Notes under the pieces: model-generated
Seen by the model: only the letters and a program-made list of their open reading frames with translations
Databases searched by the model: none
Told to the model about the DNA's origin: nothing
DNA from: Neisseria meningitidis
Lineage (GTDB): Bacteria; Pseudomonadota; Gammaproteobacteria; Burkholderiales; Neisseriaceae
DNA length: 64,000 nt
Direction: 5' to 3'
Assembly: GCA_923184405.1 (NCBI GenBank)
Contig: OV299793.1
Location: forward strand, 2,125,410 to 2,189,409
Shown: positions 24,676 through 36,658 of the stretch, in pieces
How positions within the stretch are numbered: the first letter of the stretch is position 1
Layout: each line of letters begins with the position of its first letter
Translations under genes and position numbers: made by a program

Positions 24676-24915
24676 ATGATTCTCAACATACGCAAAATGG
24701 GAAACTCGCAAGGCGTGATTCTGCCCAAATCATTATTAAGTCAAATAGGGGCAGTAGACAGCTTGGCTGTTACAGTTGAAAAGGGCAATATCATTTTAAG
24801 CTGTCCTACCGTTCGCAGGGGATGGGCAGAAGCTGCCGCAATGCTTATCGAAACCGAGCAGGAGCATTTTTTTTCCGAAATTGAAAACGAAGCGGATAAA
24901 GAATGGATATGGTAG
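24676..24915 (+). CDS. mazE: MazE-like antitoxin (AbrB/SpoVT fold)
   Basis: Intact 79 codons: MILNIRKMGNSQGVILPKSLLSQIG is the swapped-hairpin AbrB DNA-binding domain, followed by an acidic C-terminal tail (ENEADKEW) of the sort that wraps the toxin. It overlaps the start of the next gene (ATG at 24903), the usual antitoxin-toxin coupling. Confidence 0.85.
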   Translation: MILNIRKMGNSQGVILPKSLLSQIGAVDSLAVTVEKGNIILSCPTVRRGWAEAAAMLIETEQEHFFSEIENEADKEWIW

Positions 24916-25231
24916 TACGCGGCGGAATCTATCCGTCTCCTTAGACCCGACCGTAGGAAGCGAAATCAAAAAGACACGTCCTTGTGTCGTAGTATTCCTC
25001 AAAAATACACAACTATTCGAGACTGTGCTGATCGTTCCTATGACGAGCGGAAGCCGTCCTGCCCCGTTCAAGTCAATAACCACTTTCAGGATAAAGACGC
25101 ATATTTGCTTTTGCCCGAACAGATTAGGGCTGTGGATACAAAGCAGGATTAATCAAACATCTTGGAAATTTAGACAACAGTATTTAGGCTGAAAAACTGT
25201 TTGCGGGGTATTGCAGGAGATGTTTGCCTGA
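24903..25231 (+). pseudogene. mazF: MazF-like endoribonuclease toxin, broken
   Basis: Starts MDMVVRGGIY, then loses a base near 24933. In the second frame SLDPTVGSEIKKTRPCVVV and TVLIVPMTSGSRPAPF are the MazF core. Further shifts separate FQDKDAYLLLPEQIRAVD, AGLIKHLGNLDNS (followed by a TAG) and LQEMFA with the final TGA at 25229. With at least three frame changes the toxin should be inactive while the antitoxin is intact. Confidence 0.82.
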
Positions 25232-25259
25232 TTAAATAGTCTGAATTGATTGTGTTCAT

Positions 25260-25416
25260 TATAGTGGATTAACTGCTAAACCAGTACGGTGTTGCCTCAC
25301 CTTAGCTCAAAGAGAACGATTCTCTAAGGTGTGGAAGCACCAAGTGAATCGGTTCCGTACTATTTGTACTGTCTGCGCCTTCGTCGCCTCGTCCTGATTT
25401 TTGTTAATCCACTATA
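25260..25416. repeat. Correia element, full length
   Basis: 157 bp with TATAGTGGATTAAC and GTTAATCCACTATA ends, directly downstream of mazF. Confidence 0.88.
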
Positions 25417-25572
25417 AAGACCGTCGGGCATCTACAGCTATCATTCCCGCGCAGGCAGGAATCCAGACCTTAAGGCAGCGGCAATATTCAAAGATTATCT
25501 GAAAGTCCGAGATTCTAGATTCCCGCCTGAGCGAGAATGACGAAAAGTGGCGGGAATGACGGTTAGCGTTGA
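25417..25572. repeat. Degenerate dRS3 repeats between two Correia copies
   Basis: ATTCCCGCGCAGGCAGGAAT at about 25443 and ATTCCCGCCTGAGCGAGAAT at about 25520 are two degenerate dRS3 units. No gene. Confidence 0.6.
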
Positions 25573-25692
25573 CTCGCCTTAGCTCAAAGAGAACGATTCT
25601 CCAAGGTGCTGAAGCACCAAGTGAATCGGTTCCGTACTATTTGTACTGTCTGCGGCTTCGTCGCCTTGTCCTGATTTTTGTTAATCCACTAT
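25573..25692. repeat. Correia element lacking its left end
   Basis: Starts at TCGCCTTAGCTCAAAGAG and runs to GTTAATCCACTAT in the same orientation as the copy at 25260-25416. The left about 35 bp, including one terminal repeat, is absent. Confidence 0.8.
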
Positions 25693-26064
25693 CTCCTGCC
25701 GCAGGGGCGGATTTTGCATCCGCCCGTTACGAAAGAAACCACGTGCGCGTTTTTTGCCGTCTTTATAACCCTCGGTTTGCAATGCCCTCCAATACCCTCC
25801 CGAGTAAGTGTTGTAAAAATGCAAATCTTAAAAAATTTAAATAACCATATGTTATAAAACAAAAAATACCCACAATATCTCTATCCGCCCTTCAAAATAC
25901 ACATCGAATTCCACACAAAAACAGGCAGAAGTTTGTATTTTCAGACAGGAACATCTATAGTTTCAGACATGGAATCGCTAAAAACGTCGGCGGTAAATGC
26001 AAAGCTAAGCGGCTTGGAAAGCCCGACCCGCTTAAATTTCTTAACCATGAAAAGGAATACAGCA

Positions 26065-27077
26065 ATGAAAAAATCCCTGATTGCCCTGACAATGGCTGCC
26101 CTACCTGTTGCAGCAATGGCTGACGTTACCTTGTACGGCACAATGAAAGCAGGCGTAGAAACTTCTCGCTAAGAATATTACGAAGACGGCAAAGCTGCAG
26201 AAGTCTAAAACCGGTACCGAAATTGCCGACATCGGTTCTAAAATCGATTTCAAAGGTCAAGAAGACCTCCGCAACGGTATGAAAGCCATTTGGCAGTTGG
26301 AACAAAATGCATCCATCATCAGCAATAACAGCGGTTGGAGTAACCGCCAATCCTCCATCAGCTTGAAAAACGGCTTCAGTAAACTCCGCATCAGCCATCT
26401 GAACACCGTACTGAAAGACACCGGCAACATCAATCCATGGGATTGCAAAAACCACGATGTAGCTGTAAACGATGTTGTCGATCCCGAGTAAAGCCTCATG
26501 TACGTACACTACGACTCTCCCGAATTTGCCGGCTTCAGCGGCAGCGTACAACACGCGCTTAAAGCCAATGAAGGCAGAGATAACACGCGAATCCAATTAC
26601 GAAACGCCAGCTTGAAATACCAATACGACAGATTCTTCGTGCAATACGGCCGGTGACCTGCTGAACGAGTTGAGAACATAGAACACGATGAGAGGTTGAG
26701 AAATACCAAATACAGCCGCGAGGTCAGTCAAGTTACGATAAAAATGACCTGTACGATTCTGTCGTCGTACAAAATCAAGCTGCAAAAAAGATTCAAAAGA
26801 CATTGATGCGCACAACGGTTCAAACCGACAGTTGCCGCTACCGCCGCATACCGCTTCCGCAACGTAACGCCCCACGGAACTTACGCCCACGGCTTCAAAC
26901 GCTAAAGTGAATGATGAAGAACGCAAAAATACCCACGACCAAGTGATCGTAGGTGCCGACTACGACTTCTCAAAACGCACTTCAGCCCTAGTTTCTGCCA
27001 GTTGGTTGCAAGACGATGAAGGCGAAAGAAAAGTCGTACAGAATACCAGCAGCGTTGGTCTGCGCCACAAATCCTAA
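26065..27077 (+). pseudogene. porB: porB, class 2/3-type major outer-membrane porin, decayed
   Basis: Opens [25 protein letters not shown], a perfect neisserial porin signal peptide and first strand, and stops at TAA about codon 36. One frame over it reads [60 protein letters not shown] and, after another stop, YDSPEFAGFSGSVQ. Later pieces include [17 protein letters not shown] and a final VGLRHKS. The last residue of all neisserial porins is Phe, so Ser here would by itself harm assembly by BAM. Several frameshifts and stops and many Gly-to-Ser/Asn/Asp changes show real decay. Flanked by a dRS3 array and Correia elements. Confidence 0.88.
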
Positions 27078-27100
27078 TCTGAAAAGATTGGTATCAACAA

Positions 27101-27125
27101 AAAGCCTGTCGTCAGACAGGCTTTT
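27101..27125 (+). terminator. porB terminator
   Basis: AAAGCCTGTC and GACAGGCTTTT hairpin 24 bp after the porB stop. Confidence 0.8.
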
Positions 27126-27169
27126 AACTGATATGATTCTTTCCTATTCAATGCCGACATATGCAGACA

Positions 27170-28370
27170 TGCTCGCGAAGGCGGGAATCTACGTCTCAGC
27201 CTAACGATCACCTACATCCCGTAAATTCCCACGAAATTCAGAATCCAGAAAGCAAAAAAACAGCCATACCCGATAAATCGCCATAGCACCGAAAGCCGGG
27301 ATTCCCACCCGCGCGGGAATGACGATTGCATCCGTACGGAAACCTGCAACCCGTCATTCCCACGAAAGTGGGAATCCAGAATCTCAAAAAACAGTTTTAC
27401 CCGATAAGTTACCTGCAACGAAAGACTAGATTCCCGCCTGCGCGGGAATGACGATTTGCATCCGAATCGGGAAACCTGCTTCCCGTCATTCCCACGAAAG
27501 TGGGAATCCAGGACTTAAAAAAACAGAAATGCCCGATAAATTGCCTTCGCACTGACAGACTAGATTCCCGCCTGCGCGGGTTTGACGAATCCATCCATAC
27601 GGAAACCTGCACCACGTCATTCCCACGAAAGTGGGAATCCAGGACACAAAATCTCAAGAAACCGTTTTACCTGATAAGTTTCCGCACCGACAGACCTAGA
27701 TTCCCACCTGCGCGGGAATGACGAATCCATCCATACGGAAACCTGCATCACGTCATTCCTACGAACCTACATTCCGTCAGTTCCCACGAAAGTGGGAATC
27801 CAGTTAATCGAGTTTCAGTCGTTTCCGATAAATTGCATTCGCACTGAATGTCTAGATTCCCGCCCGCGCGGGAATGACGAATCCATCCATACGGAAACCT
27901 GCACCACGTCATTATTACGAACCTACATCCCGTCATTCCCACGAAAGTGGGAATCAAGGACGCAAAATCTCAGCCATTTCCGATAAGTTGCCGCAGCGTT
28001 GAAGACCTAGATTCCCGCCTGCGCGGGAATGACGAATCCATCCGTGCGGAAACATGTATCACGGCATGCCTACGAACCTACATTCCGTCATTCCTACGAA
28101 AGTGGGAATTCAGAACGTAAAATCTCAAGAAACCGTTTTACCGGATAAGTTTCCGTGCCGACAGACCTAGATTCCCGCCTGCGCGGGAATGACGGGAGCG
28201 GAGATTTCGGCATTTACCGGAACCAACAGAATCCGCTCTGCCGTCATTCCCACGAAAGTGGGAATCCAGAACGCAAAATCTCAAGAAACCGTTTTACCCG
28301 ATAAGTTGCCGCACCGACAGATCTAGATTCCCGCCTGCGCGGGAATGACAGCGGAAAGATTCTAGTTTTC
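27170..28370. repeat. Neisserial intergenic mosaic element array (dRS3 repeats)
   Basis: About twenty dRS3 units (for example 27356-27375) alternating with two types of spacer repeat, one containing CCCGATAAGTTGCCG and ACAGACCTAG, the other AATCCATCCATACGGAAACC. About 1.2 kb without a gene between porB and thiC. Confidence 0.9.
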
Positions 28371-28474
28371 CCGATAATCACCCACAATCTCAAATTCCTT
28401 CATTCTCTCAAAAACAAAATCAGAACCCTAAATCCCATCATCCCCATCTACGTGAAAATAACAATTTTAAAAAT

Positions 28475-28628
28475 TATAGTGGATTAACAAAAACCAGTAC
28501 GGCGTTGCCTCGCCTTAGCTCAAAGAGAACGATTCTCTAAGGTGCTCAAGCACCAAGTGAATCAGTTCCTACTATCTGTACTGTCTGCGGCTTCGTCGCC
28601 TTGTCCTGATTTTTGTTAATCCACTATA
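28475..28628. repeat. Correia element, full length
   Basis: 154 bp with TATAGTGGATTAAC and GTTAATCCACTATA ends, with small deletions around 28565-28580. Confidence 0.88.
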
Positions 28629-28643
28629 TTTTCACAAGCGAAA

Positions 28644-28689
28644 GAATACCGTCTGAAGCCTTTTTCCGGGTTTCAGACGGCATTTTTTG
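28644..28689 (-). terminator. thiC terminator formed by inverted uptake sequences
   Basis: CCGTCTGAAGCC and GGTTTCAGACGG hairpin immediately downstream of thiC. Confidence 0.65.
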
Positions 28690-28698
28690 CTTGACGTT

Positions 28699-30782
<2,084 letters not shown>

Positions 30783-30796
30783 CGATGTTAACCAAA

Positions 30797-30825
30797 ATTA
30801 AATCACGAACATGAACTTTTGTAAA
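30797..30825 (-). promoter_or_regulatory. thiC promoter
   Basis: TTTACA (30820-30825), 17-bp spacer, TTTAAT (30797-30802), placed so that transcription starts just before the riboswitch. Confidence 0.65.
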
Positions 30826-30896
30826 GAAAATGATATTTCAAATCAGGCATAAACCGCCGGACGGCAAAATTTTATGATTTTTCGCGGAAATAATGT

Positions 30897-30925
30897 TTGA
30901 CAACATAAAAAATCTGCCGTATAGT
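30897..30925 (+). promoter_or_regulatory. Promoter of the initiator tRNA
   Basis: TTGACA (30897-30902), 17-bp spacer, TATAGT (30920-30925), 12 bp before the tRNA. Confidence 0.8.
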
Positions 30926-30937
30926 TTCATCTTCTGA

Positions 30938-31014
<77 letters not shown>

Positions 31015-31020
31015 AATATC

Positions 31021-31051
31021 AAACCCCTCGGTTCAATGCCGAGGGGTTTTG
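31021..31051 (+). terminator. Terminator of the initiator tRNA
   Basis: AAACCCCTCGG and CCGAGGGGTTTTGTTTT hairpin seven bases after the tRNA. Confidence 0.85.
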
Positions 31052-31206
31052 TTTTGCCTGTTTCCTGCCTGTTTCCTGCCGCCTCCGTTTTTTGCCGGAT
31101 TTTCCTTCCTGCCGCAATATCGGAACGGCAGCCCGCCGTCTGTTTGCGGCTGCAAATTCAGGCAGTTTGGCTACAATCTTCCGCATTGTCTTCAAGAAAG
31201 CCGACC

Positions 31207-32081
31207 ATGCCGACCGTCCGTTTTACCGAATCCGTCAGCAAACAAGACCTTGATGCCCTGTTCGAGTGGGCAAAAGCAAGTTACGGTGCAGAAAGTTGCT
31301 GGAAAACACTGTATCTGAACGGCCTGCCTTTGGGCAACCTGTCGCCGGAATGGGCGGAGCGCGTCAAAAAAGACTGGGAGGCAGGCTGCTCGGAGTCTTC
31401 AGACGGCATTTTTCTGAATGCGGACGGCTGGTCAGATATGGGCGGCCGCTTGCAGCACCTCACCCGCACTTGGAACAAGGCGGGGCTGTTTACGGATGGC
31501 GCAACGAGTGTTTCGACCTGACCGACGGCGGCGGCAATATCTTGTTCTCACTTGAACGCGCCGCTTTCCGCCCGTTCGGACTACTCAGCCGCGCCGTCCA
31601 TCTCAACGGTCTGACCGAATCGGACGGCCGATGGCATTTCCGGATAGGCAGGCGCAGTCCGCACAAAGCAGTCGATCCCGACAAACTCGACAATACTGCC
31701 GCCGGCGGTGTTTCCAGCGGTGAATTGCCGTCTGAAACCGTGTGTCGCGAAAGCAGCGAAGAAGCTGGATTGGATAAAACGCTGTTTCCGCTCATCCGCC
31801 CGGTATCGCAGCTGCACAGCCTGCGCCCCGTCAGCCGGGGTGTACACAATGAAATCCTGTATGTATTCGATGCCGTCCTGCCCGAAACCTTCCTACCTGA
31901 AAATCAGGACGGTGAGGTTGCGTGTTTTGAGAAAATGGACATCGGCGGTCAGTTTGCCACCATGTTGTCGGGAAACATGATGCACGACGCGCAACTGGTT
32001 ACGCTGGACGCGTTTTGCCGTTACGGTCTGATTGATGCCGCCCATCCGCTGTCCGAGTGGCTGGACGGCATACGTTTATAG
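31207..32081 (+). CDS. Nudix hydrolase with DUF4743 N-domain (one frameshift)
   Basis: About 292 codons. The N-terminal DUF4743-like domain (residues 1-100) ends at RTWNKAGLF, where a C is missing near 31490. The rest continues as GWRNECFDLTDGGG. The Nudix box GGVSSGELPSETVCRESSEEAGLD fits GX5EX7REUXEEXGU. Relatives with this architecture are linked to damaged thiamine diphosphate clean-up, which would fit its place near thiC, but that is inference. Stops 9 bp before the ABC ATPase start. Confidence 0.82.
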
Positions 32082-32089
32082 GATGCGCC

Positions 32090-33028
32090 ATGCTTGAACT
32101 GAACGGACTCTGCAAACGCTTCGGCAATAAAACCGTCGCCGACAACATCTGCCTGACTGTCGGGCGCGGCAAAATACTCGCCGTTTTGGGGCGGTCGGGA
32201 TGCGGAAAATCCACCCTGCTGAATATGATTGCGGGGATTGTCCGGCCGGACGGTGGGGAAATATGGCTGAACGGAGAAAACATTACCCGTATGCCGCCCG
32301 AAAAACGCCGTATCTCTCTGATGTTTCAAGATTACGCGCTGTTTCCCCATATGAGTGCGCTGGAAAATGCGGCATTCGGATTGAAAATGCAAAAATGCCG
32401 AAAGCCGAAGCCGAACGCCTCGCCATGGCGGCACTTGCCGAAGTCGGACTGGAAAACGAGGCGCACCGCAAGCCTGAAAAACTTTCCGGAGGCGAGAAGC
32501 AACGGTTGGCGTTGGCGCGCGCTTTGGTTGTCCGCCCTTCCCTGCTGCTGTTGGACGAATCGTTTTCCAGTTTGGACACGCATTTGCGCGACACGCTGCG
32601 CCGCATGACTGCCGAACGTATTCCGCAAGGGCGGCATCCCTGCCGTTTTGGTGACGCATTCGCCCGAAGAAGCCTGCACGGCGGCGGACGAAATCGCCGT
32701 CATGCACAAAGGGAGAATTCTACAATGCGGTACGCCCGAAACATTGGTTCAAACGCCTTCCTGCGAGCAGGTCGCCCGACTGATGGGTTTGCCCAATACA
32801 GACGATAACCGCCATATTCCGCAACATGCAGTGCATTTCGACCAAGACGGCATGGAGTGCCGCGTATTATCCCATACCTGTTTGCCCGAATCGTTCAGCC
32901 TGTCCGTCCTCCATCCGGAACGCGGCATCCTGTGGCTGAACCTCGATATACAGTACTCCTTCGCAAAATCGGGAAAGGATACGGTACGCATCCATATCGA
33001 AGAACGGGAAATAATCCGCTTGAGATGA
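32090..33028 (+). CDS. ABC transporter ATPase, thiamine/iron type (two frameshifts)
   Basis: Walker [10 protein letters not shown] (residues 34-42), Q-loop [10 protein letters not shown], signature [15 protein letters not shown], Walker [13 protein letters not shown] and H-loop VTHSPEEA are all present. A lost A near 32391-32395 and an extra T near 32626 bracket a middle segment in another frame, so total length is still 313 codons. The long C-terminal domain after the ATPase resembles the regulatory domain of FbpC/PotA. It could energise the ThiP-like permease at 12939-14481. Confidence 0.8.
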
Positions 33029-33385
33029 TACGGCTTAAAAACAAAATGACAACTGAAAACCTTTCAGACGGCATTTTTATACGAAAGAAACCAAATATAA
33101 CAATCAGCACAGCAAAATCTTATCCGAAACAACAACAATCTTTTCATCGTCATTCCCGCACAAGCCGCAATCTAGAAAGTAAAATCTAAAGAAACCGTAT
33201 TACCCGACAAGTTTCCGTGCCGACAGATCTAGATTACCGCCTGCGCGGGAATGACGGATTTGAGGTTTCTGATTTTGGTTTTCTGTTTTTGAGGGAATAG
33301 CCGATTTTGGGTTACTGTTTCGGTTTTCTATTTTGCAGGAATGGCAAAATTTCAGATTGCAGGCATTGTTAAGTATTTCTATTTT
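33029..33385. repeat. Intergenic region with a single dRS3 pair
   Basis: One uptake sequence at about 33063, then a mosaic unit from about 33150 to 33255 with two imperfect dRS3 repeats. No gene seen. Confidence 0.6.
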
Positions 33386-35170
33386 TTACCTGCCGTATTT
33401 ATTTCCGCCCTTGAAGTCGGCTTCTTCCTCGACAGACACGCTGTTCATCTGTTTGATCAGCTTTTCCGACTTCTCTTCGTCCTCGCAGCGGACGATTTTG
33501 GCAATCTCGCTTTCGAGCTGTGCGATATTGCTGTGCAGGATGATGTTTTTGACGGGCAGGATGTTGTTCGGATTCATGGAAAACGGCGCAGCCCCATACC
33601 CAAGAGGATGCGGGTAAACGCCGCATCGCCCGCCATCTCGCCGCATACGGACACGTCTTTGTCCATGCGGTTGGCGGTGCGGATGACGTGTTGCAGCATT
33701 TTCAGCACGGCGGGATGTCCGGGCTGGTAAAGATGGCTGACGCAGTCGTCGCCGCGATCGACGGACAAGATGTATTGAATCAGGTCGTTGGTGCCGACGG
33801 AGATGAAATCGACCAGTTGCAAAATACTGCCGACGGTCAGCGCGGCAAACGGAATTTCAATCATACAGCCGATGCCGACTTTACCGAAGGCATCGCCGCG
33901 TTCGGCAAGCTGGCGTTGCGCGGTGTCGAGGTGGATCGAGGCACTGGCGCACTTCGGATACGGAGGTAATCATCGGCCACATCATCCGGACGGGACCGTG
34001 TACCGCCGCACGGAGGATGGCGCGCATCTGGGTGCGGAACATGACCGATTCGGCAAGGCACAGGCGGATGCCTATCATGCCCAGCGCGGGGTTGAGGCTG
34101 CCGTTGGGCGTGCTGTTTTTCCCGAACCAGCGCGGGTTTTTGTCCACCCCAAATCGACTGTCCGTAGCGTTACGCTTTTGCCCTTCATTTTTTGACAATC
34201 GCGTTGTACACTTCGTACTGCTCGTCTTCAGACGGCATCGTATCGCGGTTGAGGTAAAGAAACTCGCTGCGGAACAGCCCGATGCCGTCTGCGCCGAGGT
34301 TGTGCAGCGGTTTCACGGCTTCGGCGGATTCTATATTGCCCACAAGCTCGATGCAGACCCCGTCGGCGGTGGCGGCGGCGGCTTTTTTGAGCTTGTTCAA
34401 ATCGCGTTTGTGGCTGCGGTATTCGCGGGCACGGCGGCGGTATTCGTTCAACACCGACTCATCCGGCGCGATAATCAACACGCCGTTGATACCGTCCACA
34501 ATGACCGTTTCGCCCTCGGTAATCAGTTTGCGCGCGTTGTGCAGCCCGACGACGGACGGGATGTCCAAGCTCCTGCCCAAAATCGCCGTATGCCCGGTGG
34601 CGCCGCCAACATCGGTAACGAAGGCGGCAATGCGCTGCTCTTTAAACAAAACCGTGTCGGCGGGCGAAAGGTCGCTTGCAATCAGAACGGTTTCGTCAAA
34701 CAGGTTGTCGGCAACTTCCAACCCGCTGCCCTGCCCGATCAGGTTGTTGTGGATGCGGCGGACGACTTGCAGCATATCCTGCTTGCGTTCGCGCAAATAG
34801 GCATCGTCCATATTGTCGAATTGGGCGGCGAGTTTGTCGCTCTGCTGCTTCAATGCCCACTCGGCGTTGATTTTTGTTCCCTTAAAATATCGACGGGTTC
34901 GCGCGACAAGGTAACATCGGTCAAGAGCATCAGGTGCAGCGAGATGAACGCGCCCAACTCGGTCGGGGCGTTTTCGGGAATCGCGCTGCGGAGCTGTTCC
35001 AACTCTTTGCGCGTGGCCTTGACGGCGGCATCGAAACGTTCGGCTTCGGCATCGGTGTCCGCCTCCGCAACATCATACTGCGGCACTTCCTCCGTACCGC
35101 GCGCAATCAGGTGGGCGCAACCGACGGCAATGCCTTTGCCCGCCGCCACGCCAGGCAGCACGATACTCAT
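33386..35170 (-). CDS. ptsI: PTS enzyme I (several frameshifts)
   Basis: Takes phosphate from PEP and passes it to HPr. It starts MSIVLPGVAAGKGIAVG at 35170, overlapping the ptsH stop (TAATG). The active-site histidine lies in DVGGATGHTAILGRSLDIPSV. PEP-binding blocks LFRSEFLYLNRD, RTVDLGVDKNP, GMIGIRLCLAE and VDFISVGTNDLIQYILSVDRGDD follow, then VCGEMAGD. Losses in A or T runs near 34880, 34190 and 33593 and an insertion near 33935 split the frame. About 595 codons. Neisseria has few sugar PTS permeases, so this system is probably regulatory. Confidence 0.88.
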
Positions 35171-35440
35171 TATTCGCCCTCGCCGAAGTAGCCGTTGATT
35201 AAGTCGGTCAGGGCGCGCATCGCTTCCGCCTCGTCCGCGCCGTCGGTTTCCAGCTCGATGACCGTACTCCTTGGCGGCGGCGAGCATCATCAGCCCCATA
35301 ATGCTTTTGCCGTTGACGCGGCTGTCGTTTTTCGTAACCCGCACTTCGCTTTGAAATTGGGACGCGGTTTGGGTGAACTTGTTTGACGCGCGGGCGTGGA
35401 GTCCGAGTTTGTTGATGATTTCGATGGATTGTTTGAGCAT
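35170..35440 (-). CDS. ptsH: HPr phosphocarrier (one insertion)
   Basis: 89-residue HPr with the phosphorylatable His15 in LGLHARASNKF and the Ser46 region RVNGKSIMGLMMLAAAK. An extra A near 35270 shifts the last third (TVIELETDGADEAEAM..., ALTDLINGYFGEGE). Confidence 0.88.
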
Positions 35441-35453
35441 TTCGGTTCCCGTG

Positions 35454-35945
35454 TTATGTATATCGGCAGCAGACGCCGTTTAAAATGTTTTCCTGCCCTG
35501 CCGCTTCTTCAGACGGCATCGCCGCTGCGCCGACACACCAAATCTTCGGGCGCGGACGTGATGGCGAAAATGCCTTTACAGCCGCCTCACTGACACATTC
35601 GGTAAAGGCGGCAAGGTCTTCCGCCGCCGTCGAATATTGGACGGCCTTAACCATCATCGGCGCGTGCAGCACGGTCAAAATCGCTGATTTGTTTTCGCGC
35701 ACGAGGCAGCGGGCGGCATTGCAGGGGGTCAAGCAGAAGATGTCGGTCATAAGCAGCACGCCGTCGTTGTCGGGAAATTCCTGAAGCGCGGCAATGGCGT
35801 TGTTGATGATGTCGTCTTGGTCTTCCGTCGGTTGCACGCCGAGCATGCGGACGTTTTCAGGCAGCCCGCCAGGGAAAAAATGATGTGCCAGCTTGCGGTA
35901 GGCTTCGCCTATGGTTTCGTGTGTGATGATTAAAAGCCCTATCAT
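35454..35945 (-). CDS. PTS EIIA component, mannose family (C-terminal frameshift)
   Basis: IIA of the Man family: MIGLLIITHETIGEAY with active-site His9, then GVLLMTDIFCLTPCNAA and NAPMMVKA-type block. A missing A near 35572 carries the reading frame past the natural stop (35509-35511, inside an uptake sequence) to 35454. No IIB/IIC partner is nearby, so a signalling role with HPr is likely. Confidence 0.82.
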   Translation of the reverse strand: MIGLLIITHETIGEAYRKLAHHFFPGGLPENVRMLGVQPTEDQDDIINNAIAALQEFPDNDGVLLMTDIFCLTPCNAARCLVRENKSAILTVLHAPMMVKAVQYSTAAEDLAAFTECVSEAAVKAFSPSRPRPKIWCVGAAAMPSEEAAGQENILNGVCCRYT

Positions 35946-35986
35946 ATTATGCGTCCTGTTCCTCGTTCTCCTGCTGGCGTAGGGGC

Positions 35987-36019
35987 GCAATGCCGTCTGA
36001 AAAGCATTCAGACGGCATC
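35987..36019. terminator. Inverted uptake-sequence terminator
   Basis: ATGCCGTCTGAAAA and ATTCAGACGGCAT hairpin between hpt and the PTS genes. Confidence 0.65.
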
Positions 36020-36026
36020 GCGCCCA

Positions 36027-36590
36027 TTATCTTCCGTCCAATGCGTAAATCTCGCCCAGATTGCGCCAGCAGCCCGCCGCATCCATGCCGTAACCGAAAA
36101 CATAACGGTTCGGCACATCCAGTCCGACATAATCGGCTCGGATAGGCTTGGGTTTGTCGATCAGCTTGCTGGCGAACACCGCCGCACGGCAGCTTGCCGC
36201 ACCCATTTCCAAAAGTTTGGTTTGAATGGCGGATATCGTATGCCCCTCGTCCAAAATATCGTCCAGCACGACGACGTGCCTGCCCCGGATTTGTTCCGCA
36301 TCGGGCATACGCTTCCAGTTGAACGCGCCGCCCTCCAGCTTGTCGCCGTAACGGGAAACGTGAACATAATCAAAATCTAAGGGAAAACGCAACAGCGGCA
36401 GCAACTGCCCCATAAACACCACCGCGCCGCCCATCACGGGCAGCAGCAGCGGATATTTGCCGCCCAAATCGCGCGTAATCTCGTCCGCCACTTTTTGCAG
36501 TGCGGCACGGCATTGGCCTTGGTCGAACAAAAGATCGGCGTTTTCAAGCATCGCCTGTGTTTCAAGGCGTTTGGTTTCTAAATCGGTCAT
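36027..36590 (-). CDS. hpt: Hypoxanthine-guanine phosphoribosyltransferase
   Basis: Intact 187 codons, salvaging hypoxanthine and guanine. The PRPP motif VVVLDDILDEGHTISAI is at about residues 107-123, with LLPVMGGAVVFMGQLL before it and the purine-binding KPIRADYVGLDVPNRYVFGYGMD near the end. I chose the ATG at 36590 (MTDLETKRLETQAML) over the upstream Met. Confidence 0.92.
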   Translation of the reverse strand: MTDLETKRLETQAMLENADLLFDQGQCRAALQKVADEITRDLGGKYPLLLPVMGGAVVFMGQLLPLLRFPLDFDYVHVSRYGDKLEGGAFNWKRMPDAEQIRGRHVVVLDDILDEGHTISAIQTKLLEMGAASCRAAVFASKLIDKPKPIRADYVGLDVPNRYVFGYGMDAAGCWRNLGEIYALDGR

Positions 36591-36658
36591 ATGTCGGAAT
36601 CGGTCGGTAAAAGGAAAATTATAAACCAAAGTATCGGATGCCGTCTGAACTGTCCTGC

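Noticed and set aside
22740..28370. Regularly spaced short repeats that could suggest a CRISPR array
   Set aside because: The repeats are 20-bp palindromes of the dRS3 type, spacers are themselves repeated and vary in length, and no cas genes are present.
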